A DNA stretch of 63,778 nucleotides, taken from IMG/VR virus record IMGVR_UViG_3300036766_000471, positions 1-63,778 of that record. One strand, 5' to 3'. Position numbers and translations under genes: made by a program. The notes below the pieces were generated by a model that ran no database searches, was not told where the DNA came from, and saw only the letters and a list, made by a program, of their open reading frames with translations. Positions 14,489 to 23,367 of the stretch are shown in pieces. The stretch's first letter is position 1. Each line of letters begins with the position of its first letter. The DNA comes from a virus.

Positions 14489-14796
14489 TTGCGTCTCCCA
14501 CCCCAGCGGTCGAGCGCAAGGTACATGCCGCAAACCCCAACCACGCACGTCAGCGGGTCGGAAATCCAAGCGTTCCACCAGCTCTCGGGGTTGAGCCACG
14601 TCTGCGGCCACAAGCGCTCCGCGAACCGCTCGAAAATCTCCCACGACACTGCGAGCGAGAGGCCCACCAGCAGCGTGAATCCATGCTTCACCTTGAGCGC
14701 CCAGCCGGTCGAACCCCACACCGTCCAGAAGCCGAGGTGTGGCACGGTCCACACGTCCACCAGCGAACGCCCCGTCTCTCCAACGAGCCAGCTCAT
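14485..14796 (-). CDS. Small membrane protein, unknown
   Basis: The 103-residue protein has two likely membrane segments (about 35-52 and 80-97) and Trp-rich connecting loops (DVWTVPHLGFW, NPESWWNAW). The motif order (proline-Trp N-terminus, helix with WEIFE, Asp-Pro before the last helix) recalls small integral membrane proteins found in phages and bacteria without known function. It lies in the fibre-lysis junction. Its stop overlaps the orphan papain-like start. Confidence 0.7.
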   Translation of the reverse strand: MSWLVGETGRSLVDVWTVPHLGFWTVWGSTGWALKVKHGFTLLVGLSLAVSWEIFERFAERLWPQTWLNPESWWNAWISDPLTCVVGVCGMYLALDRWGGRRK

Positions 14797-14797
14797 G

Positions 14798-15676
14798 TCA
14801 CGGTGCCTCGCTCAGGCAGTAGAAAGTCGCGGTCGCGTACCACCCGCCGAAGGGCACGTCATGCTGAAGGCGCAGGCGAATCTCCATGCCGTAGTCGGCG
14901 CGGAGCAGCGTGCTCGAAACGTAGTCCCAATCGAGCACGATGATGGGGCGTGGGCTGCCTCGCCAGCCGTTGCCCCCGAGCGCCGGGTACGTCGGGTACG
15001 ACTTCACCGCGTCGTTCTGGAAGTCCGACATCGCCTTGTAGACGACCGGGTTGCCGAGCGGGATTTTGGTGCCGGGCGGCAGTGGGCCGCCATTCGCTTG
15101 CAAGAGCTGCGGGGCGAACACGTCCACGAAGCCGTAGGGCTGAAACACCACCGAGTCCAGCAGCTCCACGTCGTCGGAGAAGTTGCACTCCGCGAACTCG
15201 ATTTTGAGCGCTTTCCCCGCGTCAGGCTTGAGCGTGAAGACGCTGGTGGTGGCGTAGTGGTACGTCACCTTCACCACGTCGTCGGGCTGGAGCGCTGAGA
15301 GGAACCCCACCTTGCCGGTGGGGTAGTTGACAGTGAAGTCGCCGCCGCTCGCAGGGTGCGGGTCTTGCTCCACCTTCGCCACGTCGTTGACCTTCACCGT
15401 GACGCGGTAGCTGTTGCCCCCAGCATCGAGCAGGAAGTCCTCCTGCGACACCTTGCCGTGGTACGTGTCGATGACGTTCCCGTGCGCCAACGAGTAGTCG
15501 GTATGCGCGCCATCGTCACTCGCCACTTCATCCACCACGCGCACAGACGCCTCTGCCCACGTCGTAGGGTCGGTCCAGTCATGCGACACGACCGTCTTCT
15601 TCGCCACGTCGCTCTTTTCCTGCGCGACGCGCTGCCGCCCATCGGAGGTGACGACTTCAAGGTGGCCGACGCTCAC
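14798..15676 (-). CDS. Virion-associated structural protein, unknown
   Basis: The 292-residue protein starts at GTG 15676, overlapping the stop of the upstream gene as GTGA. It is strand-rich with many Val/Tyr/Asp residues (GDFTVNYPTGKVGF and similar), typical of beta-structured tail appendages. The same frame is open through the 5' part of the upstream gene, which matters for the frameshift seen there. No enzyme motif is visible. Confidence 0.7.
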   Translation of the reverse strand: MSVGHLEVVTSDGRQRVAQEKSDVAKKTVVSHDWTDPTTWAEASVRVVDEVASDDGAHTDYSLAHGNVIDTYHGKVSQEDFLLDAGGNSYRVTVKVNDVAKVEQDPHPASGGDFTVNYPTGKVGFLSALQPDDVVKVTYHYATTSVFTLKPDAGKALKIEFAECNFSDDVELLDSVVFQPYGFVDVFAPQLLQANGGPLPPGTKIPLGNPVVYKAMSDFQNDAVKSYPTYPALGGNGWRGSPRPIIVLDWDYVSSTLLRADYGMEIRLRLQHDVPFGGWYATATFYCLSEAP

Positions 15677-17005
15677 AGCTTGACTCCTTGGAAGTGCGCC
15701 TCTGCGAAGTCGAGGGTAGAGAGGTTGTCGCGCACCGTGAGCCGCAAGTAGTCGGGGTTGGTGAACGTCCCGGCACGGAAGAGGCGCAACGACTGCGGCA
15801 GGTGCAGACGGGCGCGGAAGAAGTTGGTTGCTCCGGTGACGATGCTGAAGTCCTGACAGACTTCGATGATGTCGCGCGTGCGCTTCGACCACACCACCGC
15901 CGCCGCCCGTCGAGCCGTAGAGGGTGATGGCTGCCGCATTCGCGCCAAGCGAGCCAACGGTGACGACCTCCATCTTTTCGATGAACTGAATGTTCGTGGC
16001 GACGGTGTTGACCGCGCTGGTGCCGTTGAGCGTGACCGTTTCGGTGAGCGGCCCAGCCCCGGCGCCGTCGTAGTAGGTGATTTTGACGGTGCGCCCTCCG
16101 GTGCCTGCCGCTGCATCGTTGGCGCTCGCGGAGGCAAGAGAGCGCTGCGCAGCCGAGGTGGGCTCCGTGTACGTGGTTGCACGCATCACTTGAAGCGTGT
16201 TGGCAGTGCTGCCGCCCAGCACCACACCACCGCTCGAAATTCCGGTGCGCCCAAGCGCTTGGGTGAACGTCACCGGGATTGGGGCTTGGTCCGACGCCAC
16301 CGCCACCGGCACCGAGTTGACCATCGCCTTCTGGCCCACGGTAGGCGCGGTGCTGCCGAGCCACGCTCCCACGTTCTCGTCAAGGCGCCCGCCAACAAGA
16401 GCCGCAGGAAGCTGCGCCTTCTCGGCGCGAGTGCTGAGCGCCACGTCGATGTTGTCCGTCTTCGCCTTGACCAGCGCGAGCGTGGCCTCGGTCGCCGCCC
16501 CGGTGGGCAGAGGCAACGAAGCCGCTGACACCGGCACCGCGGTCGCCCGTAGCTGCGCATCCGTCAACGGTCCCGTGACAGGGACAGCGCTCGCCCGGAG
16601 CTGGGTGTCGGTGAGCGGCCCGGAAACAGGCACCGTGCCCGAGATACCAACGGTGCCGTCCACCGTGAGGCTGCCGCCGTTGTCGGTGACGGGCCACGGG
16701 CCGGTCCCGGCGTTCGCGGTGACGGCGCCATCGACGGTGAGGCTTCCGCCGCCGTCTGCCACCGGAACAGCGGTGGCGCGGAGCTGCGCGTCTGTGAGCG
16801 GCCCCGACACCGGCTGGGTGGTGGTGCCGGTGGGGTCCACCTTCACCGTGCCGTCTGTGTGCGTGCGCAGGAAGCGAGCGGTGCCGCCGGTATCCTGCCC
16901 GGCGAGAATGAGCCCCTGCGTCCCAACAGGCACAGCGACGCCGTTCGCCACCGCCATGGCGACGCCAGCCGGGTCGTACAGGATGACGGCGGGGCTCAAG
17001 CTCAC
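15673..17005 (-). CDS. Repeat-containing virion protein, reading frame broken by a +1 shift
   Basis: From GTG 17005 (GTGA overlap) the frame encodes a protein with tandem GPLTD(A/T)QLRA-x-AVPV repeats (near residues 55-165), known from phage tail and virion proteins. After GSTGGGGGVV, the frame continues as Arg/His-rich nonsense. A sensible frame (VWSKRTRDIIEV onward, about 75 residues) picks up one base away and ends at 15673, just where the next gene restarts. Total length 1333 is 3n+1, so skipping one base joins both parts into about 444 codons. The join lies in the GGC/GGT run at 15889-15908. It may be a sequencing error, a slippage mutation or programmed. Confidence 0.65.
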
Positions 17006-17472
17006 GCGATGGCCCTCGTGCGCCCCGTCTCGAACACCCCGCTGTAGCTGATGGTGTCGGTGACGGTGGCGAGCACCGTGGTGCCGTCCGTGTCGTAGAC
17101 CTTCCACTGCACCGTGGTCGGCTTCGGCCCGGTCCAAGTGATGTTCTGCTCCACCAGCTTGGTGCTGTCGGCGCGACGCCAGAGCACCTGCGTCGGGAAC
17201 ACCGTGCCGGTGATCGCCTTCGTTGCCCCGGTGGTGAAGCCCTCGGCAGGCCCCTCGTCGATGAAGTGGATGAGCTGGAGCAGCGTTCGGTGCTCTGCCG
17301 CGGTCAACCCCGAGCCCGAGCGCAAATTGAAGACGCCCGAGCCGTCCTTTGCCTTGAAGTCGGTGCCGTTGCGAAGAATCTCCCCTACGACGGTAGGGTC
17401 CACCCCTACGTCTTCAAGGATGATGCCCTCGTCGTCGGAGATGCCGGGCTTTCGGTCAGGCGTTAGTGGCAC
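17002..17472 (-). CDS. Virion-associated protein, unknown
   Basis: The protein has 156 residues from GTG 17472, chosen because GGAGGA lies 5 bases upstream; an ATG at 17487 would sit before its own SD. The product is strand-rich, with TGPKPTTVQWKVYDTDGTT near the C-terminus resembling phage 'value and derivative' beta proteins. It overlaps the upstream coiled-coil gene by 17 bases and couples to the repeat protein downstream as GTGA. Confidence 0.7.
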   Translation of the reverse strand: MPLTPDRKPGISDDEGIILEDVGVDPTVVGEILRNGTDFKAKDGSGVFNLRSGSGLTAAEHRTLLQLIHFIDEGPAEGFTTGATKAITGTVFPTQVLWRRADSTKLVEQNITWTGPKPTTVQWKVYDTDGTTVLATVTDTISYSGVFETGRTRAIA

Positions 17473-17980
17473 GAGGCTTCCTCCCACCCTTCTTCTTCGG
17501 GGTTGGAGCCTCCTCTGCGAGCCGCTGGGCCTTGATGCTGACCGGAGCCGCCCCGACAGGGCGTTCCCTCGGCGTCGCGGCTGGGGGGGCCGCAGCGGCA
17601 GTCACGAGAGCTTCAGCTTTCACCTTCTCAGCGTCGATCATCCCCTTGAGCAAGGTGACGGTCTGCTCAAGCCCCTGCACCTTCCCGGTTTGGGCGATGC
17701 GGAAGTTGGACGCCTGCGCGGCGAGGTTGTTGAGCGCGTGGCTGGTCCTCACGAGGAACCGCTTGACGTGCTCCGCCGTGGGCAGATCCATCTTCTCTTC
17801 GTCGATGTCCTTGTCCACATAGCCGAGCAGCATCTCTGCCGTCTTGGCTCCCTCAAGGAACGCCGCTTGACGCCCCTCAAGCACCGCCTGCTCGCGCTTC
17901 GCGGCTTCAAGCTGGTCGTCCACCCGCACACCAATCTCGTGCGTGACCAACTGCTTCAGCTCAGACTTGAGCGCGCGCAT
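17456..17980 (-). CDS. Helical/coiled-coil protein, unknown
   Basis: The 174-residue protein is mostly helical (residues 5-130, Lys/Glu/Leu-rich), ending in a basic Pro/Lys tail (PKKKGGRKPR). No enzymatic motif was recognised. It lies among fibre genes, and the basic tail could bind DNA or a partner protein; function is unknown. Confidence 0.7.
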   Translation of the reverse strand: MRALKSELKQLVTHEIGVRVDDQLEAAKREQAVLEGRQAAFLEGAKTAEMLLGYVDKDIDEEKMDLPTAEHVKRFLVRTSHALNNLAAQASNFRIAQTGKVQGLEQTVTLLKGMIDAEKVKAEALVTAAAAPPAATPRERPVGAAPVSIKAQRLAEEAPTPKKKGGRKPRATNA

Positions 17981-18006
17981 GGCCCCCCTTCTACCTCAAA
18001 CCGGGG

Positions 18007-19551
18007 CTATGCGTAGGGGATGACACAGAGCACGTCGTTGATCTTGACGGTGAACTCGAACCGGAGCTTCGCGGGGGCCGTGATGGACGAGCCGGGGTAG
18101 TAGTCGTTGTTCGCCGCCAAGGTCGCACCGGGGCGCAGCAGGTTCCCGTTGAGGAACACGTCGTAGTCAGAGAGGAAGTCTCCGAGCGACAGGTCTGGCA
18201 GCGCGGTGTCGAGGTTGCCGTCTGCGAGGCTGACATCGTTGTCCGCGACCGTGGTGACGGTGACGTTCGAGTAGACCTTCGGGTTGCGCTCATCGCCCTG
18301 CACGATTGCGTTGAGCAGCGACACCTCACCGTACTTCGCCTTGTAGGCCGACCACTCAGCCGAGCTGTCCGCCAGCGGCACGCCGTCCGTCGCGGTCCAC
18401 GTCGAGCCCGCTTGGTAGCTGTCGTCGAGGTGCAGCTCTGCCGCGCCATACAGGCGCAGGTCATTGGCCCCGGTGGACTCGATGACACCCGCGTTCACAC
18501 CCACGTCGATGCGCTGCCCACCCGTGTCCGCCCGAAGTCCGGTGCGGAAGTCGTTGACCACCGCGTCGTTGTTGAAAACATCAACGTCGGTGCCGAACTG
18601 AATCTCGCTGGTGCCACCCGCGCTTCCCTCCAAGATACGAAAGAGGTTCGCTTCAAGGTCGTCTCGAATGACCCACGCGATGCCGGGAGCTTCGAGGTCG
18701 AGGGTCGCGTTGGTGAGCAGGTTGACCGGGGCAGTGCCCTGATTGTCGTAAGCCACCTGCCGGGTGACGGTGCTGCTGGAAGGCACGTCCACAATCGCGC
18801 CGCGCAGGAAGTCCTGCTCGTTCAGGTCGTCGAGCGCCTTCTGCTCCACGTTGGCGTAGTTGATGATCTTGCTTTCGATGTCAGCGACCGGCACCGCTTC
18901 AAGGTCGTCGCCAGCCGCGTTGATGCGGACGAAGGAGATCTGCACCCGGTTCGGGGTGGTGCCCGTGATGGTGAAGCCGTCCGTCGCGCTCTCGCTCTGG
19001 AGCAAGCCCCACACTACGCGCCCGCTGGAGAGAATCGGGTCGCGGGTCGCGCCGTCCACGATCTCACAGATGTTCTTCGGGCTGATGGGCGTGGTGCCTG
19101 AGACTTCCACCAGCGAGAAGGCGGCGAAGGAGCCCGCGATGCTGGCGACCACAGAGCCGCGAGTGGCTACCGCTCCGACTGCGGCGGTGGTGTTCGAGGG
19201 GATCTGCGCCAGCGACAGCACGACGAAGTTCTGGGTCGCTGGGACCGTCACGTCGTTGAGGTTGGTGACGGCGACCAGCACCCGCTTGCGCTCCAGCTCG
19301 TGGAGGTCGGTGTTGAGGTTGTTGATGCCGCGCTTGCTGCCCGCGTCGAGGGTGACGGGGGTGTTGATGTCCGCGTACCAGTCGCCAGCGTTGTCCGCGA
19401 CGAGGTGCCGCTTGGTCTGCGACCGCAGAGCGTTGAGGTCACCCTCAATCTGGGTCTGCCCGGTTTCGAGGGTGACGCCGACCGCCAGCGTGTCGTCGTA
19501 GAGGTCGGAGCTTCGGAGCTGGGTGTCTTGACGAAGGAAAGTGCGAGGCAT
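18007..19551 (-). CDS. Large virion structural protein, probable appendage
   Basis: The 514-residue protein begins MPRTFLRQDTQLRSSDLYDD and is strand-rich with many Asn/Thr/Val, typical of fibre or baseplate-appendage proteins. The helical N-terminus could attach to the baseplate. SD AAAGGAG precedes the ATG. The 70-base gap after the next gene upstream (19552-19621) contains an AAGTGCC/GGCACTT hairpin and nothing else that I recognise. Confidence 0.7.
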   Translation of the reverse strand: MPRTFLRQDTQLRSSDLYDDTLAVGVTLETGQTQIEGDLNALRSQTKRHLVADNAGDWYADINTPVTLDAGSKRGINNLNTDLHELERKRVLVAVTNLNDVTVPATQNFVVLSLAQIPSNTTAAVGAVATRGSVVASIAGSFAAFSLVEVSGTTPISPKNICEIVDGATRDPILSSGRVVWGLLQSESATDGFTITGTTPNRVQISFVRINAAGDDLEAVPVADIESKIINYANVEQKALDDLNEQDFLRGAIVDVPSSSTVTRQVAYDNQGTAPVNLLTNATLDLEAPGIAWVIRDDLEANLFRILEGSAGGTSEIQFGTDVDVFNNDAVVNDFRTGLRADTGGQRIDVGVNAGVIESTGANDLRLYGAAELHLDDSYQAGSTWTATDGVPLADSSAEWSAYKAKYGEVSLLNAIVQGDERNPKVYSNVTVTTVADNDVSLADGNLDTALPDLSLGDFLSDYDVFLNGNLLRPGATLAANNDYYPGSSITAPAKLRFEFTVKINDVLCVIPYA

Positions 19552-19621
19552 GGTTCAACTCCTTTGGAAAGTGCCTACAAGTCTAGGGCACTTGCCCCCC
19601 AGCCGATAGTTTGGGGATGTG

Positions 19622-19921
19622 TCAAGGACTCTTGATGTACGACACCAGCAGCTTGTCGAGCGTCTTGGGGGCGAGAACCATGGTGAAGCCGCTCACCCCC
19701 TCGGTGTAGTCGTTGCCGCCACTCTCTTGCAGATCGCCGTTCAGGTACACCTGAAGGGTGCCTGCGATGAACGGGAAAGCCGTTGTGAAGGCGGTGTTCA
19801 CCCCGTTGATGGGCCCTCCGGGCACCTCGTTCTGCACCGTGACCGCGGCCACGTCTGCCCCGGTGACTGTGCCGGTGCCCGAAGTTGAGCCGCCCTCGAA
19901 CATGGAGTTGTAGCCGGGCAC
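19622..19921 (-). CDS. Small virion-type protein, unknown
   Basis: This 99-residue protein has a Gly/Thr-rich start and a C-terminal pattern TLQVYLNGDLQESGGNDYTEG. That 'VYLNGxxxxxGxDY' pattern is common in phage beta-structured tail or fibre proteins. It is probably a small appendage or attachment protein. Confidence 0.7.
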   Translation of the reverse strand: MPGYNSMFEGGSTSGTGTVTGADVAAVTVQNEVPGGPINGVNTAFTTAFPFIAGTLQVYLNGDLQESGGNDYTEGVSGFTMVLAPKTLDKLLVSYIKSP

Positions 19922-19922
19922 G

Positions 19923-20138
19923 TCACGCCTCTCGGGAGATGGCCCAGACGTACACCGCTGCGACGATCGCAGCGCTCAAAGCTCCGGCAGCCATCGGCAC
20001 CACCTGCTCGTGCTGTGCACCCCACACAGCGGTCCCGGTGGCGGTCAACAGAGCCCACGTGCTCACCCAGAAACGAGTCGTCACCCACCCAGACCTGAGC
20101 TTCTCCATCGAGGGCTTGGCGTAGAAGTGAATGGGCAT
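19923..20138 (-). CDS. Small two-helix membrane protein
   Basis: The 71-residue protein has two predicted membrane segments (about 23-40 and 47-66) separated by a short loop. The size and topology would fit a small holin, but it lies among fibre genes, 7 kb from the endolysin. A second in-frame Met (residue 11) with better charge balance is possible. Confidence 0.6.
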   Translation of the reverse strand: MPIHFYAKPSMEKLRSGWVTTRFWVSTWALLTATGTAVWGAQHEQVVPMAAGALSAAIVAAVYVWAISREA

Positions 20139-20141
20139 GGG

Positions 20142-20429
20142 CTAGACCGTCGTCGCGAGAATCTGCACGAACTTCGAGCCACCACCTGCGCCTTGCCGCC
20201 GAATCCAGAGCTTCTCGCGCACGTGCTCGCTCCAGTGAATGACCGAGCTGGGCCCTGTGGGGTTCAACCGTGCGTGCACATTCACACCGTCGAAACTGAC
20301 CTCCAGCACCGCGTTGGACTCGTTGAAAACGAGCTGCTCGCGCGACACGAACTGAAACGCCACAAGGGAGTTCGGGTCAGTGAAGTCTGTCACCGCGGCA
20401 ACGTCGCGGCGGTCGAAGAAGTCTGCCAC
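20142..20429 (-). CDS. Small beta protein, paralogue of the next gene
   Basis: The 95-residue protein starts at GTG 20429. VSFDGVNVHARLNP (about 44-57) and KLWIRRQG (near 73) match the neighbour's ISFDGVNVHLILD and KMWVRQNG. This marks a tandem duplication, probably of a single beta-sandwich appendage protein. Function unknown. Confidence 0.7.
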   Translation of the reverse strand: MADFFDRRDVAAVTDFTDPNSLVAFQFVSREQLVFNESNAVLEVSFDGVNVHARLNPTGPSSVIHWSEHVREKLWIRRQGAGGGSKFVQILATTV

Positions 20430-20439
20430 CGCGCACCCC

Positions 20440-20700
20440 TTACGCCAGCGTCAGAGCGCTCCAACGGAGGGTGGCTGCGCCGCCGTTCTGCCGCACCCAC
20501 ATCTTCTTGCGCTTGGTGGGCAGTGGGAAGGTCGTCTCCGCGCTGTCCAAGATGAGATGGACGTTCACCCCGTCGAAGGAGATGTCGGCAGTTCCAACGG
20601 TCACCTTGAGCACCAACGTGTCGGGCTCGAAATCGAGCGACACGTCTGGGGCGGTGGTGAAGGAGGCGGGAGCGGCAACCACACCAGATGCAGCGGACAT
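20440..20700 (-). CDS. Small beta protein, paralogue of 20142-20429
   Basis: The 86-residue protein has an Ala-rich start, then strands with FDGVNVHLILDSAETTF and KMWVRQNGGAATL. The pairing with the next gene over the central and C-terminal strands is clear by eye. It lies between the fibre and the coiled-coil protein genes. Confidence 0.7.
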   Translation of the reverse strand: MSAASGVVAAPASFTTAPDVSLDFEPDTLVLKVTVGTADISFDGVNVHLILDSAETTFPLPTKRKKMWVRQNGGAATLRWSALTLA

Positions 20701-20703
20701 GGA

Positions 20704-20997
20704 CTACCCCTCCTTGATGGCGCGCACGGGGGAGCGCTTGATGGACCCATCCTCGCCGATTTCATCAGCTGGGGCGAGTTGGTACTCCTGCTTGAGCCGC
20801 TCGAAAAGAACCTTGTTCTCCGCCTCGATGGTGGCACTCGCGGACTGTGCGGCGCGCATGGCCGTCTGGAGCATAGTGAGGTCCGACGTGATGCGCCCCG
20901 CGCGCTCTTTGGCGAGCTGGAGCTTCAGCTTGTCCATCTCTCCGAGATGGGTGGGGAGCTGAGCTGCCATCGGGGTCGCGGTGTTCGGGTCGGTCAT
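20704..20997 (-). CDS. Small coiled-coil protein of the fibre region
   Basis: The 97-residue protein has a helix from about 22 to 72 with heptad-like spacing, then a short tail (YQLAPADEIGEDGSI). The design, long helix then 'Y-x-L-x-x-x-D-x-I/V-x-x-x-G', is shared with 27405-27767. Such small coiled-coil proteins are frequent beside tail fibre genes and are uncharacterised. Confidence 0.65.
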   Translation of the reverse strand: MTDPNTATPMAAQLPTHLGEMDKLKLQLAKERAGRITSDLTMLQTAMRAAQSASATIEAENKVLFERLKQEYQLAPADEIGEDGSIKRSPVRAIKEG

Positions 20998-21036
20998 GGC
21001 GGGCCTTCTACCAGAGGCCCACCGCCCCGCGCCACG

Positions 21037-23358
21037 TCAGATGTCCGCGTTAGCCGTCCAGTGCCCAATGAGCGCGTCACCAGTGGCTGGTGCTCCAGCC
21101 ACCATCACAACCTCGAAGCCGCCCTCCCCCAAGTCGTTGGTGGACGTAGCTCGCTCGGTGCCGTTGTGCAGCCAGTTACCAGATGGTGAACCGTCTGGCG
21201 GGTAAAGCGTGATGGTCGGCGTAATCCATTTGCGAGTCTTGAAATGCACGTCACCCCATGTTTGCGCTGCGCCCGCGCCAGCGTAGTGCTGCCGCTCGTT
21301 TCCAGTGGCACCGTTGGTGCCGGGGTCCACGGCAAGGTTGTACGACTTCTCGTAGTGGCGCAGGCAGTATTCCAAGTCGCTGCTCCACGAGCCGCCCGCG
21401 TAGATGAAGTTCTCCGCAGGCAACATCACCGGGTCGATGAGCATGACCCCAGCGATGGAAATCGAGTCGTCTGCTCCCGCCGTGCCAGAGGGGGTGAAAC
21501 CGAAAGAGATGCCAAGCACGTTCGCCTGCCCCGGCAGCGAAGCAGGAACTGCTGTGTTGATGCTGTAGCGAACGTAGGAAGCCGGGGGCGCAATGAGCGA
21601 CGGACCAAGCAAGTCGGTCTGGGTGGAGTACCCGGCGACAAGGTTCTCCGTCAGCGCGCCGCCCGCTCCTGCGGCCATGTAGACTGACACGTCAGCGCCC
21701 GAGTAGTTGGCGCCCTTCTTCAACCAAAAAACAAGCTGTACGGAGCGCCCAGCAAGCGCTGGAACCATGCCTCGCGCAATCTCGTGGTACCCCGTGCGCT
21801 CACCCGTTGTTATGACTCCGAGCGGGCGCTGAATCTTGAATCCCGCGGTGAGGCCAACCGGAGGACTGCTGGTGTTCTTTGAGCCAGTCGTGCTGTCGCC
21901 CGCACCATAGAAGTACCAGCGGTCTGCGATGTACGAGCGCGCGGAACTGGTCAGCGTCGTACCGCGTTGCCAGAAGTCGAACGCGCCGTTCGTGACGTAG
22001 TTGGTCGGCGTGGCGAAGATGACGTTCTGCGTGTCCACGTAGTTCTTCGTGGCTGCGTCCTGAGCACTCACGGGGTCGAGCACGCTCTGAATGGCGCGTG
22101 GCCCCCCAATGGACGCGAGCACACCAGCCGCAGTGACCTGCCAGCGGGCGATGTTGTTCGTCCAGAGTTCCAGCGGAAAGTTGGTGGTGACCTTGAGCTG
22201 CCCAGCACCTGCACCAGACACCAACTTCACGACTGCGGCGGCAGCCTGAAGAGTGAGGTCACCCGCATTGGTCACTAACGCGAGGACCGTGCCCGCGCTG
22301 CTCAGCCACTGCTGGAGGTCCAGCCCGGCGAGAAAGCCCTGCACCTGAAACGGTACCGTCGCGGCGTCCCCAGCCTTGACCCTGAACGAAGTGGTGAGCC
22401 CAGTGGCGTTGGTGCCGTCAACACGTCTGCCGTTCGGTAGAGGGCCGAGCGCCCCGTGGACGACGTAGTTCCGGTCAATCGGCGTCAGGTCCAAGTCCGC
22501 GCCGCCCACGCCGTCGAACCACACGTCCACGGTGGAGCCCGTGCCCATGGAGCTGCCCACACGTCGCCGGACGGTGCCCTGTGTCGAAGACAGCGCACCG
22601 GAGTCGTTGACGAAGATGATGTCACCGGGAACAACCGCAGGGCCCGCGATGACCTGCGCGGCGATGCGCCCGATGTAGCGCACCTTCATCAGGCGTTGTT
22701 CCGGGGTACCCACACCGGGGACGCCAGTGGCACCACCGGGTGTGCCTACTACGACGCACAGCATTTCATCGACTTCAGCAAGGGTGGCCGCGGTCGCCAA
22801 CGTGAAGCCGGGAACCACCTCAACTCCCGGCAAGGTGGCCTTGAGCGTCGCCGTGGAAATGGCACGGACGATCTGCCCTTGGGTGAGTGTGCCGCCCGAG
22901 CCGTTGACCCCCACGAGGATGCCGGGGTCGGAGAGCAACGTGTCCACCCTCCGCAGCAGGCTGTTCATCGACAGCGCCCAGCCTTCGCTGGTGTCACTCT
23001 CGGTCGTCTCCCCTGCCGCGGGGATGCGTTCCAGCGTCTTCAGCTGTTCGATCGCAAGCACCACACGATCTTCCTGCTCAGTTGGCAGTCCCTGATTGAC
23101 GATGAGCCGCAGGAGGTACGTGCCTTCTTTCTTCGGCGTAAAGGAAGGGTTCTGCACCGACACCGATGAGAGCGCGTCTGCTGCCCCCCCCGGTGGCTGG
23201 TCAAGAATCGCCCACGTGTACGACAGCTCGCCGCCCACGTTGATGTTGTCGCAGTTGACCAGCGCGTTTATTTTAGCGTTGAGCTGCGACCCAGCGGTGG
23301 GGCCGAACGCAGCACCAGTCGCCAGCGTACCTGCGAGGGTGATTTTCGCTTGCGGCAT
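21037..23358 (-). CDS. Tail fibre / receptor-binding protein
   Basis: The 773-residue protein is modular. The N-terminal 100 residues resemble an Ig/PKD-like sandwich (ELSYTWAILDQPPGGA, FTPKKEGTYLLRL). A linker follows, then a mid region with the 'DPVSAQDAATKNYVDTQ' shaft-type segment (about 455), then a C-terminal domain with 'NGAFDFWQRGT' and 'YIADRWYFYG', the carbohydrate-binding-like head seen in many phage fibres. It should contact the host surface. The ATG at 23358 is followed by a secretion-free N-terminus. Confidence 0.82.
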   Translation of the reverse strand: MPQAKITLAGTLATGAAFGPTAGSQLNAKINALVNCDNINVGGELSYTWAILDQPPGGAADALSSVSVQNPSFTPKKEGTYLLRLIVNQGLPTEQEDRVVLAIEQLKTLERIPAAGETTESDTSEGWALSMNSLLRRVDTLLSDPGILVGVNGSGGTLTQGQIVRAISTATLKATLPGVEVVPGFTLATAATLAEVDEMLCVVVGTPGGATGVPGVGTPEQRLMKVRYIGRIAAQVIAGPAVVPGDIIFVNDSGALSSTQGTVRRRVGSSMGTGSTVDVWFDGVGGADLDLTPIDRNYVVHGALGPLPNGRRVDGTNATGLTTSFRVKAGDAATVPFQVQGFLAGLDLQQWLSSAGTVLALVTNAGDLTLQAAAAVVKLVSGAGAGQLKVTTNFPLELWTNNIARWQVTAAGVLASIGGPRAIQSVLDPVSAQDAATKNYVDTQNVIFATPTNYVTNGAFDFWQRGTTLTSSARSYIADRWYFYGAGDSTTGSKNTSSPPVGLTAGFKIQRPLGVITTGERTGYHEIARGMVPALAGRSVQLVFWLKKGANYSGADVSVYMAAGAGGALTENLVAGYSTQTDLLGPSLIAPPASYVRYSINTAVPASLPGQANVLGISFGFTPSGTAGADDSISIAGVMLIDPVMLPAENFIYAGGSWSSDLEYCLRHYEKSYNLAVDPGTNGATGNERQHYAGAGAAQTWGDVHFKTRKWITPTITLYPPDGSPSGNWLHNGTERATSTNDLGEGGFEVVMVAGAPATGDALIGHWTANADI

Positions 23359-23367
23359 TGGGCACCT

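Noticed and set aside
19620-19625. TTGACA near the end of the 19622 gene as a promoter
   Set aside because: No acceptable -10 lies 15-19 bases downstream; the sequence contains the gene's own stop codon.
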